A stretch of 64,000 bases of DNA. It comes from Climacteris rufus (Eukaryota; Chordata; Aves; Passeriformes; Climacteridae). Position 1 is the stretch's first letter. Each line of letters starts with the position of its first letter. This document shows positions 37,241-50,500 of this stretch, one piece after another. A model generated the notes under the pieces. The model did no database searches. It saw only the letters and a program-made list of their open reading frames with translations, and had not been told where the DNA came from. The stretch spans positions 1,424,811 to 1,488,810 of the forward strand of contig VZRZ01001998.1 in the NCBI GenBank assembly GCA_013398175.1, given 5' to 3'. Position numbers and translations under genes: made by a program.

Positions 37241-37510
37241 ATGCTACATGCACCTCCTCAGGGGTTGGTGTTACCCTGGCTAGTCTGTGGCTGGTCCCTG
37301 CATCCCCAGATTTCCAGCTGCTTCCACCTGGGTGTGTGAGCCCCCAGGGCCCACAGCCCCACTCTGTTTACAAGTGCAGAGCCAACTGGTCATCAGGGAA
37401 AAGTCCCTGTACAACTGACCAAGCTAAACCAGAGCTTCAGGCTGTTAGGCTGGTGAGTTCAGAGTTTTTCTGATGAGCTGATGCTTGTGGCCATGAAGAG
37501 CCACCACAGC
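37241..37510. other. GC-richer island of unknown nature
   Basis: The composition shifts abruptly, with CCTGGCTAGTCTGTGGCTGG and GAGCCCCCAGGGCCCACAGC, and returns to AT-rich by about 37520. It is CpG-poor, so it is not a CpG-island promoter. It may be an unrecognised LTR or a local GC-rich relic. No open frame of interest crosses it. Confidence 0.4.
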
Positions 37511-37590
37511 AGCTGGTTATAGTTCCCCCTATAAAGGCAAGGTAAATTGAACACTATATCTCAAGATTATAAAAACCCCCCAAACCACCT

Positions 37591-37628
37591 GGTTTTTTTT
37601 TTGTTTTTTTTTTTTTTTTTTTTTTTTT
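37591..37628. repeat. Long poly-T tract
   Basis: A GG is followed by ten T, one G, and a run of 25 T, the longest homopolymer in the window. Read on the minus strand it is a poly-A tail. CR1 does not end in poly-A, and I see no tail-bearing element on the minus-strand upstream side. It is likely to be length-variable and error-prone in sequencing. Confidence 0.95.
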
Positions 37629-40600
37629 GAAAATGAGAGATTTCGCCCAGCCGTGTACCATTACATGGAGCAGTTTCACTTAGTCACACTCAAAAGTACT
37701 GAATTTGGCACTGTAATTTGACAACAGGCTTCACTGCAAACTTGCACCATGAGTGTGTTGCGAGGCTGCTCAGTAAGGTGGGCCATTTGCAAAAGTCTAG
37801 TTTATAAGCATGGATTATTTGCTCTTTAACCAGACGGTCTTATTGCAGCTCCTTTCCTAAGCTTACATTGCAAACCCAGTGTGACCCATGCAAAGCAGTT
37901 TGCTGGATGATGATGATGATGATTTTTCCTATAAACAGGAAAAAGCAGTGGTTCTGAGGGTTTTACAATGTTTATCAGTAGGAAAACAGAAGTGGCAATT
38001 GCTTTTAATTGCCCAATAATTTTATTATTCAAAAGATGGAATTTACAGGAAGCAGCTGCAGTTATAACTGAACCAGTTCTTTTAATGTGTTCCTGCTTTT
38101 TTTTCCCTGTATTATATTATCTATTGGTGATAAGCTGCTGGCTTCAGTCAAATTTTGAAGTACAATAAGAGTTGGATTTATCAAGCTCTGGTATGAATAC
38201 TTCACTCACTGAAAGACACCTTTGAGAATGTTTTGGTTCTGGATTGTCTACAGAAATCCCATTCCTTATATTAAATCAACTTTAATTCTTTGTTCTCTCA
38301 GTACACAAGAATTTTAAGATTCATAACCTGTTTCTGTTTGTTTTTTCTCCCTTTGTAGTTTTTTCCACCCGTCTCTGTTGTTATTCAGTGTGTAAGAAAA
38401 TGCAGCCCCACAATGAACATGCACTCTGAATTAATTAGCTGCTTTCTGTAAATACAAATAAATGACAGCAAGATCAAAATGAAAAGTGAGAAGGGGAGGA
38501 CTAGCTACTGGCACACCTGTGGTGTTACTGCTCTTAATTTTAAAATATGTTTAAAAGATACTATATTTCCATTGCAGCCAAATTCTGTCTGTTGTCAGTC
38601 TCACTGCTGTTCATGTGGCCAGGTCCCATGCCCCAGAGTTGTCCCTGAGACTCACACAGAACTCCAAGCTCATGTATAGTTTCCTTTAAGCATCCTTTAA
38701 GCATATTTGAAGGCTTTTGAACTGCTATTTAGCTGCTATGACTAATGGAATATAACTGACTTCTCACAAATTACCAACATTGTCAGTAGAACACAGATTC
38801 CCCTCAGCACTTTGGAGATTGTGTTGGATGTACCTTGACCTACTCAACAGTGAAGAACTGAAGTCCCATTTAATCTGCATGTTCATAATTCCTTCCCAGT
38901 CTGGCAGCTCTTGTCCAGTGTTGGGCAGATGCAGATGCTCCGTGTGTGATTGGGGATGACCATTGGTGAGACAAGCAGAATTTGGTCGAGCTGTCTTATT
39001 TCCTGAAGACTAAAACAAGAGTTTACTGTTCTTGCTGCCAGGTTTTTCAAGGATTATTGGTAATAGTCTTGATTTGCTGTCCTTGTCTTGGTGAAAATCC
39101 CATTTGGTATAATCTCAATTCACAGCTGGCAATAGAGTATGGAAAACTGCAATGTGGGCTCTTGAAGATCAAGCATATACTAAATTTGCAGCTCAAATAT
39201 AAAAGTATTTCAATTTGCTTAACCTCTGATAGTTCTGTATTTATTTAAAAACAAGTGTTCATAGTTCACAGAGCTTCAGCTCTTGTGTGATGGTATTTTT
39301 ATGGAATGTGAGAAAGGTAACAGTTGGCACTGTGTGATGTGTTCCTCCACCGACTCACCTACATTCCACATTAATATTGAATAGGACTCCAGAGAGATAT
39401 GACTGTGCTTTTGTTAGTCTGGACAGGCTGTTGTAATTAAATTTCTCTTTTCATTTCAATGGTGGAATTAAACAAATATTTTCCTTTGGAGAAAAGTAAC
39501 AATTTGATGTTAATTGCTTCTATCTGTTTCTCAGCATTGTCAAATAACCTATTGTAAAAGCTACTTAATATTTCCAAGGGAATGCTATATATTGCATAAC
39601 TTATTTCCTTTGCTGGTTATTTTGTTTGATGGTTAAATGGTAATTGGAATGAAAGGAATAAAGAAGCACTTGTGGGTTGGGAACCACTCAAGGGATTGAG
39701 AATTTAAAGCAGAACAATGATTTAACATTTTTTCTTTTGTTAAGCTTTTTCTTTTCATATGTGAATTACGTACGAGTAAGAGATTGTAGGGAGAAAAATA
39801 AAGGGAAAATGCAGAACTCATTTAGATCAAGCTCAGTGTGCCTAATAAGTAGACAGAAAAATCTACAAACTGTTTGATCTTCACAGGTTGTTCTTAGCCT
39901 TCCTAGACGATGTAGAATTCACAAAATAATTCTAAGAAAATTAGTCAATTAAAAATGAGAAAACACAGAAACAAAGTTTCAACATCGTTCCAAGAGGCAT
40001 GTGGCTTCTAGTTACTGTGAAAGGGAAAATCATTAGGAAAAGAAGGAAAAGAAAGAGCACCTGCAGTAGAAATTTCCTGAAATGAAAAATGTGCTTGGAT
40101 TACCACATTACTGAACTTTGCTACTGACATATTAAAGGACAAATCAGCTCTCAAGCATCCATTCAAAATTTGCAAGGTATTTGCATGTGAAAAATGTCTA
40201 TAAATATATGTTAATTTTCAAATACCCAATATAAGGAGAGGTTATGGGCTATGTAAAAGGCGGTAGAATTGATTTAGATATTATATATGTGTGTCCTGGA
40301 GTACAGAATAGAATTGGCAGGGAAACACAGAGCAAACTGTATTTAGGAATTGGGCATCTGAGCTGGAGGACCCCAGTGAGGACCAGAACTGTTTCATCCC
40401 AGGGCTTTGGGCATCTTGGAATCTTCAGAAAGTTTCTGAGCCAAGAGTTGCAGAATTATGAATCAATTGTTTTAGTGGAGGCATGCTCAGCTGTGCATGT
40501 CTTTGAAAGGAAGATGGATTATGAAGGACACATGTTATCCGATTTTTCAGCAGGAGCTATCAATTAACCAGTGTCACCACTTTCTTGGGGTGCAAAGTGA

Positions 40601-43110
40601 GATTTTTCCCTACCTTTCTGTCACAATTTGAGGCTGTTCTCTCCCTCGAGTATATGCTGGTATGTGAAACCACACCAGCTACATTGAAGGAATGAAGTTG
40701 GAATTTTCCAGTTTATCATAAACCCCAAATCCTCAGCCATGTTTTTCACATATGAATAGAGCATTTCCGGATATTTAGTGGTTAATTATTTCACATAAAA
40801 AATTTAAAATATACAGGTGAAATTAAAAGAAAGATATTGTACCAGAGGCAAAGTGTAGATATTGCACTCTATACAATATTTGAAGTGTGTTCTATCTTTA
40901 TTCTGTTTGTTCTATCTATGTTCTGAAAAAGAATAGCCCTCAATATTTTTGTGTGTGTTTTTGTTTGTGACTTTTCTATTAACTGAATTCTGTCAAACTG
41001 ACAAATGGCTGAAATTTTGCTGGGCCAATTTTGCATCTTTCTAACCAATGAAAAATGTGACTGGTTTTCTTTGTCCACCATTACTCCTAGCATGGATTTG
41101 GGCAGTAACTGATTATAGTTCTTGTTTCTGAATTCCTTTTTAATGTGACTGGAGACAGGCACTCTTTTAGGGCAGTTGATTCTTCAGACTGTTTTAAGCA
41201 CTGAACTATTGCCAGAGTTGTTTATTTTGTCGTCCTTTTTTTTTCCAAACTTCTCACTGTTGTCAAAAGTGTAAACTTCTTGAACATTTTTTTCAAGGGC
41301 AACAGGACAAGTTGACCACGAATACGAGGTTAGCAGAGAAAGCTGTTCAATACAGAGAGTATGCCAGTTCATGGTGGAATGGGCCTTGAAAAATTAATAA
41401 AACGAGTCTTGGTGCTTTTGTTAACATTTTTACAGCAAACTTTGTGTGTTTTTAACCTGATCTGCTTGCACGGTCTGATACGTGAAGAGCAGTCAGCATT
41501 CTTTCTTTATAAAGCTCTCCTTTATTAAGAAGAAAAGCCAACAGAGCTAGAAGTAGATCTAACGTGTTTTATTTTAATCTGATTAACTGAAAGAGATGTA
41601 GACTGCACCACCCCCCCATCTTGTAGCACCAGCTTAGTTTGTGTACAAATTTGTCTTTAGTGAGTGTTTATATAAAACATACATAGGTGTGAAGGCAGCC
41701 ATCTCTGCTGCTCCTCAGTGGCACTAGCACAAATCTTATGGTAGAATCTTGCTGGTGCCAACTTCTGTCCCAGCAGATGATTGGACAAATCTACCAAGTG
41801 CCTGTCATGATCACACTGCTGTTCAGAGGTTTTGAAATGCAATAATATCCACAGAACTTGGGAGCCCACAGTTTGATATTCAAATATGTGTGGCTGGCAG
41901 GCTGGGATTCCATTTTTCTTCTTCTTTGATATGGAAAGTTGCTTTTAGTGTAAATGAAACTATTTATTTACTCAAAACCTCCCCAATTTTGGAATGCATA
42001 GGTGCATCACAGACTGACATTTTTGCTTCAGTGAAAGGGAAATCATACCTCAAACTGGGGCATTACTGGTCTGTATGCAAATCTCCATTGTTCTTAGCAT
42101 TTTTATGTGAGAATTAAAAAAAGTAGATACTTTTGAGCATTTCTCCTTTTTCATCGAAATTAGACATTCAAATACTTTTGTGGATTTCAGTTAAATAAAG
42201 TGTTACTATTGTATTTCCCTTCCATATTCACCTTTTAATTAGATACAAGCAGTGTTCTTGTATTTAATCATACCTTATTTTAGTAAGAGCATTTTCAAGA
42301 GAATATTTTTTTATCACCACTTTTTTCACTTTAAAGTCTGTAGGTCCATCAGATATTTAGAATGCCTAACTTGTTTTTCTGTCTTTTAGTGTCCTAGTAA
42401 CATAACTAAATACCCAGCAGATGTTCATTTGCACCTTAAGGTGGATAAGGATGCAGAGCCAGAATGGTAAGAGCCAGGAACACATCCTGTGCGTGGATTT
42501 CACTTGCTCATGCAGACAACTCATATAGCTTTCATTGCCTGCTTGTACTTTCAGTCTCACAGTTGTTATTTCATCAGCAAAAAGGGGTTTTCCTTCAAAG
42601 CCTTACCTTGCTCTGTGTGTTTTTTACAAATTATTATATAGACTGCTGTACCTCTTACAAATAAATACTGAAGGCTAAAAATATGGATTAGCAATTAAAG
42701 AATTAGAAGTGTGGTTTACAGATTCTTTCTAAGTCTTTCTCCCAGTATGTCTAAAAGCTTTTTTGTACCACAGCCAGGTTTGGAACAGCTCAGTCGCCCA
42801 TTCTAAGTAAAAAGTAAGAAATCTGAAAATGGAAAAACTGAATAGATTGCAGTAGGTCAGCCTGGCAGTAACTGGAACTATTATGCACATAACTGTGGGA
42901 CTATGTCTTCCCCATCTCAGAGCAAGCAGTCTTGGTCATAGCTTCCCTCTGAAGCAAGAAGAAAGAGGAGGAAAAAGATTTACAAAAGATGGTATATGAA
43001 GTCTGTGCCCTTGGAAATAATGAGCTTGTTTTTCCTCTGATATTTTTCAAAACAGTTGTAAATGGTGTTTGGAACAGTAATGTCTCTCTCCAAAAGATTG
43101 GGACATTCTT
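37629..43110. other. AT-rich unique DNA
   Basis: It holds small features only: a GAT trinucleotide run at about 37905-37923, a duplicated 11-mer CCTTTAAGCAT at 38683-38704, and a run of eight C near 41609. Open frames of up to 107 codons (40244-40567) are not protein-like. No exon or named repeat is recognised. Confidence 0.5.
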
Positions 43111-43160
43111 TCTATCTATCTATCTAATTTAATCTATCTAATCTATCAATCTATTTATCA
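43111..43160. repeat. (TCTA)n tetranucleotide microsatellite
   Basis: Three to four perfect TCTA units are followed by interrupted variants (ATTTAATCTATC, ATCAATCTATTTATC). It is degenerate after the first pure stretch. Confidence 0.9.
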
Positions 43161-46100
43161 AAATAATATAGCAGAATCATATATTTATGACCTGACAGCA
43201 ATCAGGCATTATGTGACTACTACAGGAGGAAGTCTTTGCACTGGAAGGAGAAAGTTCTTTTACAAAATAAGTACTTGAACAATTGTGTATTTGAAAAATA
43301 GGATAATGGCAACATTGGACGTTGTTTTGAATGTCTCCTGAAGGAAAGCAAATGCAAAGTCTGTAGGAGTTTGTGTCAGGAATCAGCAAAGGTGAAATGC
43401 AGAGATCTTAATTAAAGGACAATGTAAACCAGCATTCCCTTCCAAAAGGTACCACAGGTAATCCTAAAGTGCTGGAAGATGCCCAGCAGCAGGTGAGACT
43501 CCTTGGGCTGTTGCAGTGTGTAATTACCTGCCCTGAGGGTTTTTGTGGTGCAGGAATTGATAGCAGATGGATTCTGGGGAGAAGAGAGTGGCTGGAGCAG
43601 CAGCTGGGAAATGAGAAGCTCTTCACAGGGCTGTTGTGGATGTGAAGGTACCATGTGAGAAGAATCTAATATTCTAATACTTAGAAGTTTCTCATATTGG
43701 TAGTGAGTTAAATTCGGGTTCCTTCTGGTATGAGCCTCTTGGAGACAGAGGTGGAAGTTCCCTTCACTCCCCCTGACATTCAGCTGACTTCAGCTGGTGG
43801 CTGCCTCTTTTGCAGGGTTTCCAGAGGTCACAAGGACTGCATGTGTCCTCCTTGAGTTATGAGATTGGAAGAGAGATTTGGGTGTGGGTTCTGAAGCAGG
43901 TGATTAAACTTGCACTGTGAGAATGGGCCGAAATTGAAGAACAAGAGCATCTCCTCAAATCTAATAGTTCTGCCAGGCATGAGCTGGAAACTGAATTTTG
44001 ACTTAATGGCTGAAGTTGCTTTGAGATAAAAGTCTTTCAATCTTCCGTTAAGAAAATTGGCCCACCAAAATCTCACTGTCAAAGTCTTCCCCTCCCCTAC
44101 CAAGAGTGTGTGATAAATGTTTAAAGTTAAGGGCTTCAAATGATTTTTGCAAAGTCTCATAAATGTTCCATATGTCACTTTCTCTAAAATTATAATCTAT
44201 TATCTCACTCAAGTGGAATAATAATGCGTTGAAAAAACTAAATTTATCCCAGGTGCCCCAGCAGGTTGATTCTTCATTATGTGTTAATTGTTAATGGCAT
44301 TTTTCCATGGAGCATCTGCCAGTTCTAGTGAGCAGAGCTTCCAGAAATAATATATTAATTTTAAGTGTAGACATTAACAGTAAATAAAAAACATTGTTTT
44401 GGTTTGGTTTTTTTAAGTCTTTATTTACTGTGTGTACATAATCTAGCTGGGGATAGCTATTATTTTAAGCAAGAGTATAAAATATATTTATAGAACAGTA
44501 GAAAAATAATATTTTATTGAAGGTCTAATTTAGTGGAATGTGTTTATTTCTGAAGTGCTGAGTCTTTACTATGTTAAGGGTAAGGCAATGACAAGTATCA
44601 ACTGACATACTATGGTAGCATTTTTACATACATGTGTACACAACAGTGATATAATAATACTATAATATACGGTATTGAGGTTTAGGAATAAAAAAAAGTC
44701 TTATTGGTGTTGAGGACATGATGTAATTCTGTATTTCAGTTCCTGTTTCAAGGTAAAAGAACTGGTGAAAAAAATTAAAAGTAAAAATTTAAATTGTCTT
44801 CAATTTTTTGAGCTGTGCTCTTCAGCACCATTCACACTGTGGATTTAAACAAACATGGTTAAGGTGACACGGTGTGTCTTCATGTTGTCCCATGAATTTA
44901 AATTGTCAGTTACAGTATACTTTATCAATACAAAAAGGATAATAGTAAATTATAATTGATTTGAGAACATAAAAATAATCGAGGTTTACTACATTTCTGA
45001 GCCCCTTTGGGATCTATCTTTGGTTTATATCTAAATTATGATCTGTTCTTTATTCTTTCACAACTGAGTGTATCTTTGGATGTCTCTTAATTCCATCTCA
45101 ATTAAGAAGATTTGAGTGTGCAGAGTGGGAGGAAGCAGTCACACAGTTTGGCCTGATCTGTGCAGTTCTATTACCAAAATCACAGCAGGTCAAGGCATGA
45201 CCTTTGTGAGTGTCTCAGTATGGCCTCTGCTTCCCATGGGAGGGAAGTTCATGCTAAAGGAGTAGTATGTATCTGAAGGTTGTTTCCACAGTGAAAAGGC
45301 TATTCCTAGAATGTGTTAGCAGATATATATCTTATTTTTTCCTGTGATTAAAAAATGCTATACCTCTATTAAACAATGACATTATAGTAGGTAGATTTAC
45401 AGTGCATATTAAAACTGGTTTTTAAATTGCTTCCAACATGTTATTCAGGTAAGGAACAACAGTGGGTCTGTAATTCCAGTGCTGTGCTAACTGCTTTCCA
45501 AATACATGGAAACAGACCCATGATTTTCCTGATTGTATTCAGTCTAAACAGGAATATCAAATACAAGATGGGAAATACGGATCTAAGAGAGAGGGAGAGC
45601 AATGTGGTGACCATTTGTATGAAGGGAGCATCCAGTCAGTGGTTGCTGCCAACAAGAAAGGCTCAGCTGATTTATTTGTCCCCTATCTTTGAAAGCTGAA
45701 CAGGCATTGAACAGGCACAAGGAAGGGCCCCCAGAGATGCACAGTTGAAGGGGCAGCACTGAATAAACCTAATATCTGATAGGATCTGAAAACCTGGCAG
45801 TAAGAAGTTATGGGCAGTAGCATTTCTGTCTCAGTTCTTTTGCAGAATAAATTATATGTGGACAACAATAAAATAACTGAAAAACTAAAATATATGTAAA
45901 AAATATAAAAATACTGATGTCATTTTTTGTATGTAATCTAACATGTGTGTAAAGATGCCTAGAAAAAAATTTAAGTTTTTTAAAAGCAAGTAGAAGAAGG
46001 TCCTGACGGAAAGATCATAATGGTGTTACTTGACAAATATTCTAATTCAGTTTCTGATGGTGTCATTGAAGAATGTTTTTATTTTTCAATACTACCTTTC

Positions 46101-47493
46101 TCACACATTTGTCATGTTCATTATCAAATTGTTGTGAACCTTGTTTATATTGTAGAATTTATAAGCAAGCTTTGCTGTTTAAATGACCCAAATAATCAGG
46201 AAACTGATTGTATGAAACATATTAAAGATGATGGAAAGAAAAAGCAGGATATTTTATTCTCTCTTTGTAAAACTCTACACATTCTTTTTAATGATAAATG
46301 TATTTCTGAGTTGAGTATGATTCAACCTGTGATAAATGTGTCAATATTTTCATCATACATGGCCAATTTCCCTTGAAAGTCAAGAAAGCAGTGTAGTTTT
46401 CTCTAACAAATACTTTTGTCTTGTATATATATACTTTTTTTTTTTTCACTTGAATGCAACCCAAACTGGTGAATTAGAGACACAGAAAATAAAATGGGCA
46501 TTCAGCAGCCAGGTGTTAACAGTTCAGTTTTCATATTGTCTGAATAGAAAAAAAAATCTCTTCATTACAAATAAAAATACCTTAAGGTTTTCAAATACTT
46601 AGTCTACTGAAACTCAACATTAAATTTTGGAAAGACATCTATGACAGACAAATCAGTTATCTTTTTCCTATTTGCAGTATCGTTAAATGCATATGCTTTT
46701 ATCCAACCAGTTTGTTCCTGAGTTCTGAGTGTTTGTATTTGATACTCACATTAATCATTGGGTTTGGCTTTTCACAGTCTGGTTGAAAAGAATTTGACAG
46801 ATACCCAGAGCATGCATTTATGCAAAAAAAACCCCTGATTCTGTTTCCTGTTCATGCAGTTTTGCTATGATTCTCAGGTACCAGGCAAAAAAGCAGTATA
46901 ACCAAAGAGAATCAGTTGTGGGAATTTAGAATTTATCAAGATAATCAGTTTGAGATAGATAACAGAGCTATAATCTCTCAGATAATGAAGTTATGTTTTA
47001 ATTCAGATTTCCAAGAACGGCTGAGAGGATTTCTGGACTACAGCTTGATGGAAGTACTCTGCGCAATCAGGCTTTTGTATTCCTGGTGTTGTAAGTTCTA
47101 TAGGAAAAATGTTAAAGATCTTGCCATTTGTACCTCACCTTGGCTGTTCAGGTGAAAATGCCAGATAAAATGTTAGGCTTGATAGGAGGGCCTATGATGG
47201 TAGGAATTATGCCTGTGCCTGTGGAGGGATGGAAAGTCAAGGGAACTGTTTTTCTCTGCAATAGTGCAATTTGTTGTTTTGGAAGGGAGATTTTTAAAAG
47301 TAGCATTACTTTTATTGGTTAATTAAAATGCTTGCTTGCTATGAAATTACAGGATGTAATAGCAAATATTTGCTGTCAAATACCACTTCTGAGTTTAATG
47401 TGTCACAGGACTTGAGATCTTTAAGAAGAGTCCTGATAATAATGTGAAGCTAATGGTGTCTGATGGTTTGGTGTTTTTCTATTATTTTGCCAG
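43161..47493. other. Unique DNA with a small GC-richer patch
   Basis: Around 43430-43640 the sequence is GC-richer (GCTGGAGCAGCAGCTGGGAA), and two minus-strand frames overlap there without splice or domain support. The remainder is AT-rich. The 118-codon frame at 46020-46376 is opened by low stop density and has no family resemblance. Confidence 0.45.
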
Positions 47494-47563
47494 TTTATTT
47501 ATTATTTATTTATTATTTATTTATTATTTATTTATTTTTATTTATTTATTTATTTATTTATTT
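47494..47563. repeat. Nested (TTTATTTATTA)3 minisatellite and (TTTA)n microsatellite
   Basis: The first 33 bases are three exact copies of the 11-mer TTTATTTATTA. The rest is a tetranucleotide TTTA run of about eight units with one interruption. The 11-mer can be derived from three TTTA units by loss of one base, so the two halves probably share an origin. Confidence 0.95.
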
Positions 47564-50500
47564 CTCTAAGTAAGTGAGCAATTTAAAAACATTGTGGGTT
47601 TAGCTCCATTAATATGATGTACTTTTTAATTTTGCTTTCAATGTTGTCTTTCTATTTACTTATGAATAATTGTATTTTCCAGACAATGTTATGGACAGTA
47701 GTGTTTGAGTCTAGTTGAGTACTGTCTTGACTTCTTGTTTAGGAAGACTTGATTCCTTTGAGGCTATGGTCTAATATAGAATTAATAGGCTGAGGTCTTG
47801 TTGAAACAGCTGCATTCCTCTTCCATGAAGATTTGCAGGAAAGCTACAATGACTTTAGAAGCAATAGCACTTTTTAAAATCCATGTACCAATATAGTATC
47901 TAGATACAGTTGCTAATGATTTTGTATGTGTCAAAAACAATTTCTGTTTCAGTTTTTGGGTTTTTTTTTAATATTTACCTTGTGTTTTGTAAAATACGTT
48001 ATTATCCTTGGCTTGTTTTCAAATCTGCCATATTACTCTTGCTTAGCAATCAGTCATTTCTGTTCTATGGTTCCTGTTCAATGTTGGCAGGTTGCTCTTT
48101 GATATTGGATATTCTTTACTGTTCGAACCCTTTTTAGTACCATATAATGTGACAGTGATAATAAGGAATAAGTGGTTGAAATCCATTTTGCAAGATTTAT
48201 AGCACAATGGGAGATGATCTCTGCTAATCATGAGGGACCACAGTCCAAATAATTTTATTCACCAGGGGCGACTATTTATTTTCAGTCTTGGAATGGCTGG
48301 AGCTATTCATCATTTTTAACATGTTTCCATCGTGGTATTGGTCTCCTGCTGTTGAGCCAAGAGACCCAATTGAAGACCCCCTTGATTTTTTTTACATTTA
48401 AAGTAAATTCACTGGGAAGGCAGCAGGAAAGTTTCTTAGCTTTCTGTGAAAAGTTGTATGTAAGTAGACTATACCCTTATAAAAAATAATCTTTAAAATT
48501 AAAGAGAGTTGAGCCTTTAAGCCTATAAAAAATGTTTGAAGAAGAGTTACAGAATTTATGCAATACATCCTTGATATACTTGAAATCACTCTTTGATATT
48601 TTTTCACTAAAAATATCAAAATCTCCACTTCTCTGGATGGTTTGTTATATGGTGCAAATCAATGAATTTTTTACTCATCAGTACATCATTCTGCACTAAA
48701 TGCTCAGAGTATTCTGAAGCCATTTTTCTGTCACTACTTGTGGGAATTAAATGAAGTTCCAGATAAAAAAAGTCGACCCTAATATGGATGTATCATGTCC
48801 AAGTTGCAAATACAATTACCCTTTCTGCATCAAGAAGAAAATTCACCAGGGTACCCTGTGCAGATGGCAAGGCAGAATCTCTTCCCAACAATTTAATGAA
48901 ATTTGTTTGTCCCAAGTTCCGTGTTATTTGTTCAACTCACCTTTGTTAAAGAGAAGAACCTCCCTGTGTAAAGATCTCCGTACGTATACACATTACACAA
49001 CTTTGAATTTTAATAGCAATGTGATTTCTGTATGGCAAAATCACTGATCTGGGTAGTAATATATTGAGAATAGAAAATGTAATAATTACCCATCTGAAGT
49101 TTTAAAAAAAGTTTATATTTTTGTGATTAATAATTTAGTAATCTTAAATTTACAGTGCATTGCTAATGGAAGCAATGTTTTCTTTTCCTGTCCTGCATTT
49201 GTCCACATACAAATGTCTCTGAAAACATCAGTCAGGGAGTTAGATTTAAGTTAGAACTTAAAGGAAAGTTCAGACACTCTGTTATGGGGTTTTTTATCCA
49301 TTTTTCCATTTCCTTTCTTGCACAGTACATTGGTTTTGTATCATTTCTGAGCCATTTCTATAGTGCTGTATGCATTCTTTTCATGGAGTTTTAGTTGCTC
49401 TCTTAGAAATCAAATCCTTTTTAGAATGTTGTGCTTAGATGAAAAAATTTAATGGGTATTTCTAGATTCTTGCATTCATACACTGGTTGAAGCCAGATCT
49501 ATGGGGTATTTTGTGATTGGGAGGCAGAAATAGAACACAGGCTGCCGGACAGTAATCAAAAACTTTCCTTTCTTTCCTGTCTGTTCAAATAAGGACCAAA
49601 AAGCAACACACTCTATTGTCTACGAGCAAACTGCACAACAGTCCCAGCCTGTGAAGTGAAAACTCACAATGGGCTTCTCTTTAAAGAGAACCCCTGTACC
49701 TGAGCTACAGAATATATTTTCTGCCATCAGATAGGAATTCATAACTCCTGCCAAGAATACAGGTTATTAAAATAAAAAAACTCAACAACCTTAGAAAGAA
49801 TGAAAACATCCAGAAGTCACAATGATGTTGCAACTCTAAAGCAAGAAAAGGTTCGTATATTCCATATGCTTTTGAATAAAATGCAGTATAGATGATAACA
49901 CTTGCAGTGTAGATGATAAAAAGTCAACTTGCTTCCAAGAATAGGGGAAGAACTGCAATATGCTTCCAATAATCATTTAAACTCTTGAGGTATAAAGCAC
50001 TGTTGGACAAATAGAGGACTATCTTATACATCATAAATATAAATTTTAAATGTAATCTACATTTGCCAGCTCCCTGATGTAGTAAGCATAGCAAGTAAGT
50101 CAGGTGGTCAGTAGAGAGAAATAAGAACTGAAGCTTTATTCTTTTGAATAATTAGCTGTTTCTTTTGTTAACTGGAACAGCATAGGTGATAAGTTGTAAA
50201 ATAAGATTTCTATATTAACACTGGGCTCTTTATAAAGCAGAGCCTGTGAATCCTCAGAAAAACTTAATTATTGCTGCTTCAGTGTGAGAGGTTTTTTTGT
50301 GAGTTTTGATTGATGACTTTTTTTCATAGGCAAAGGTCATGGAAGGATTCTCATTTAATGCTGACAATAGAAGAGAAATCATAAATAAATGAGTGGACTA
50401 AAGATCCTCAGATACTTCAAGAGGTGTTAAAAGTGTTTTGAGTGGTCTGCTACATCCTGTAGTTTTTTAGCTCTTCCTACCTTTGTTTCTATTACCTCTT

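Noticed and set aside
48115..48140. tRNA B-box-like GTTCGAACCC followed by a T run
   Set aside because: The flanking bases cannot pair into a T stem, and no A-box or acceptor stem is found at the right distance.
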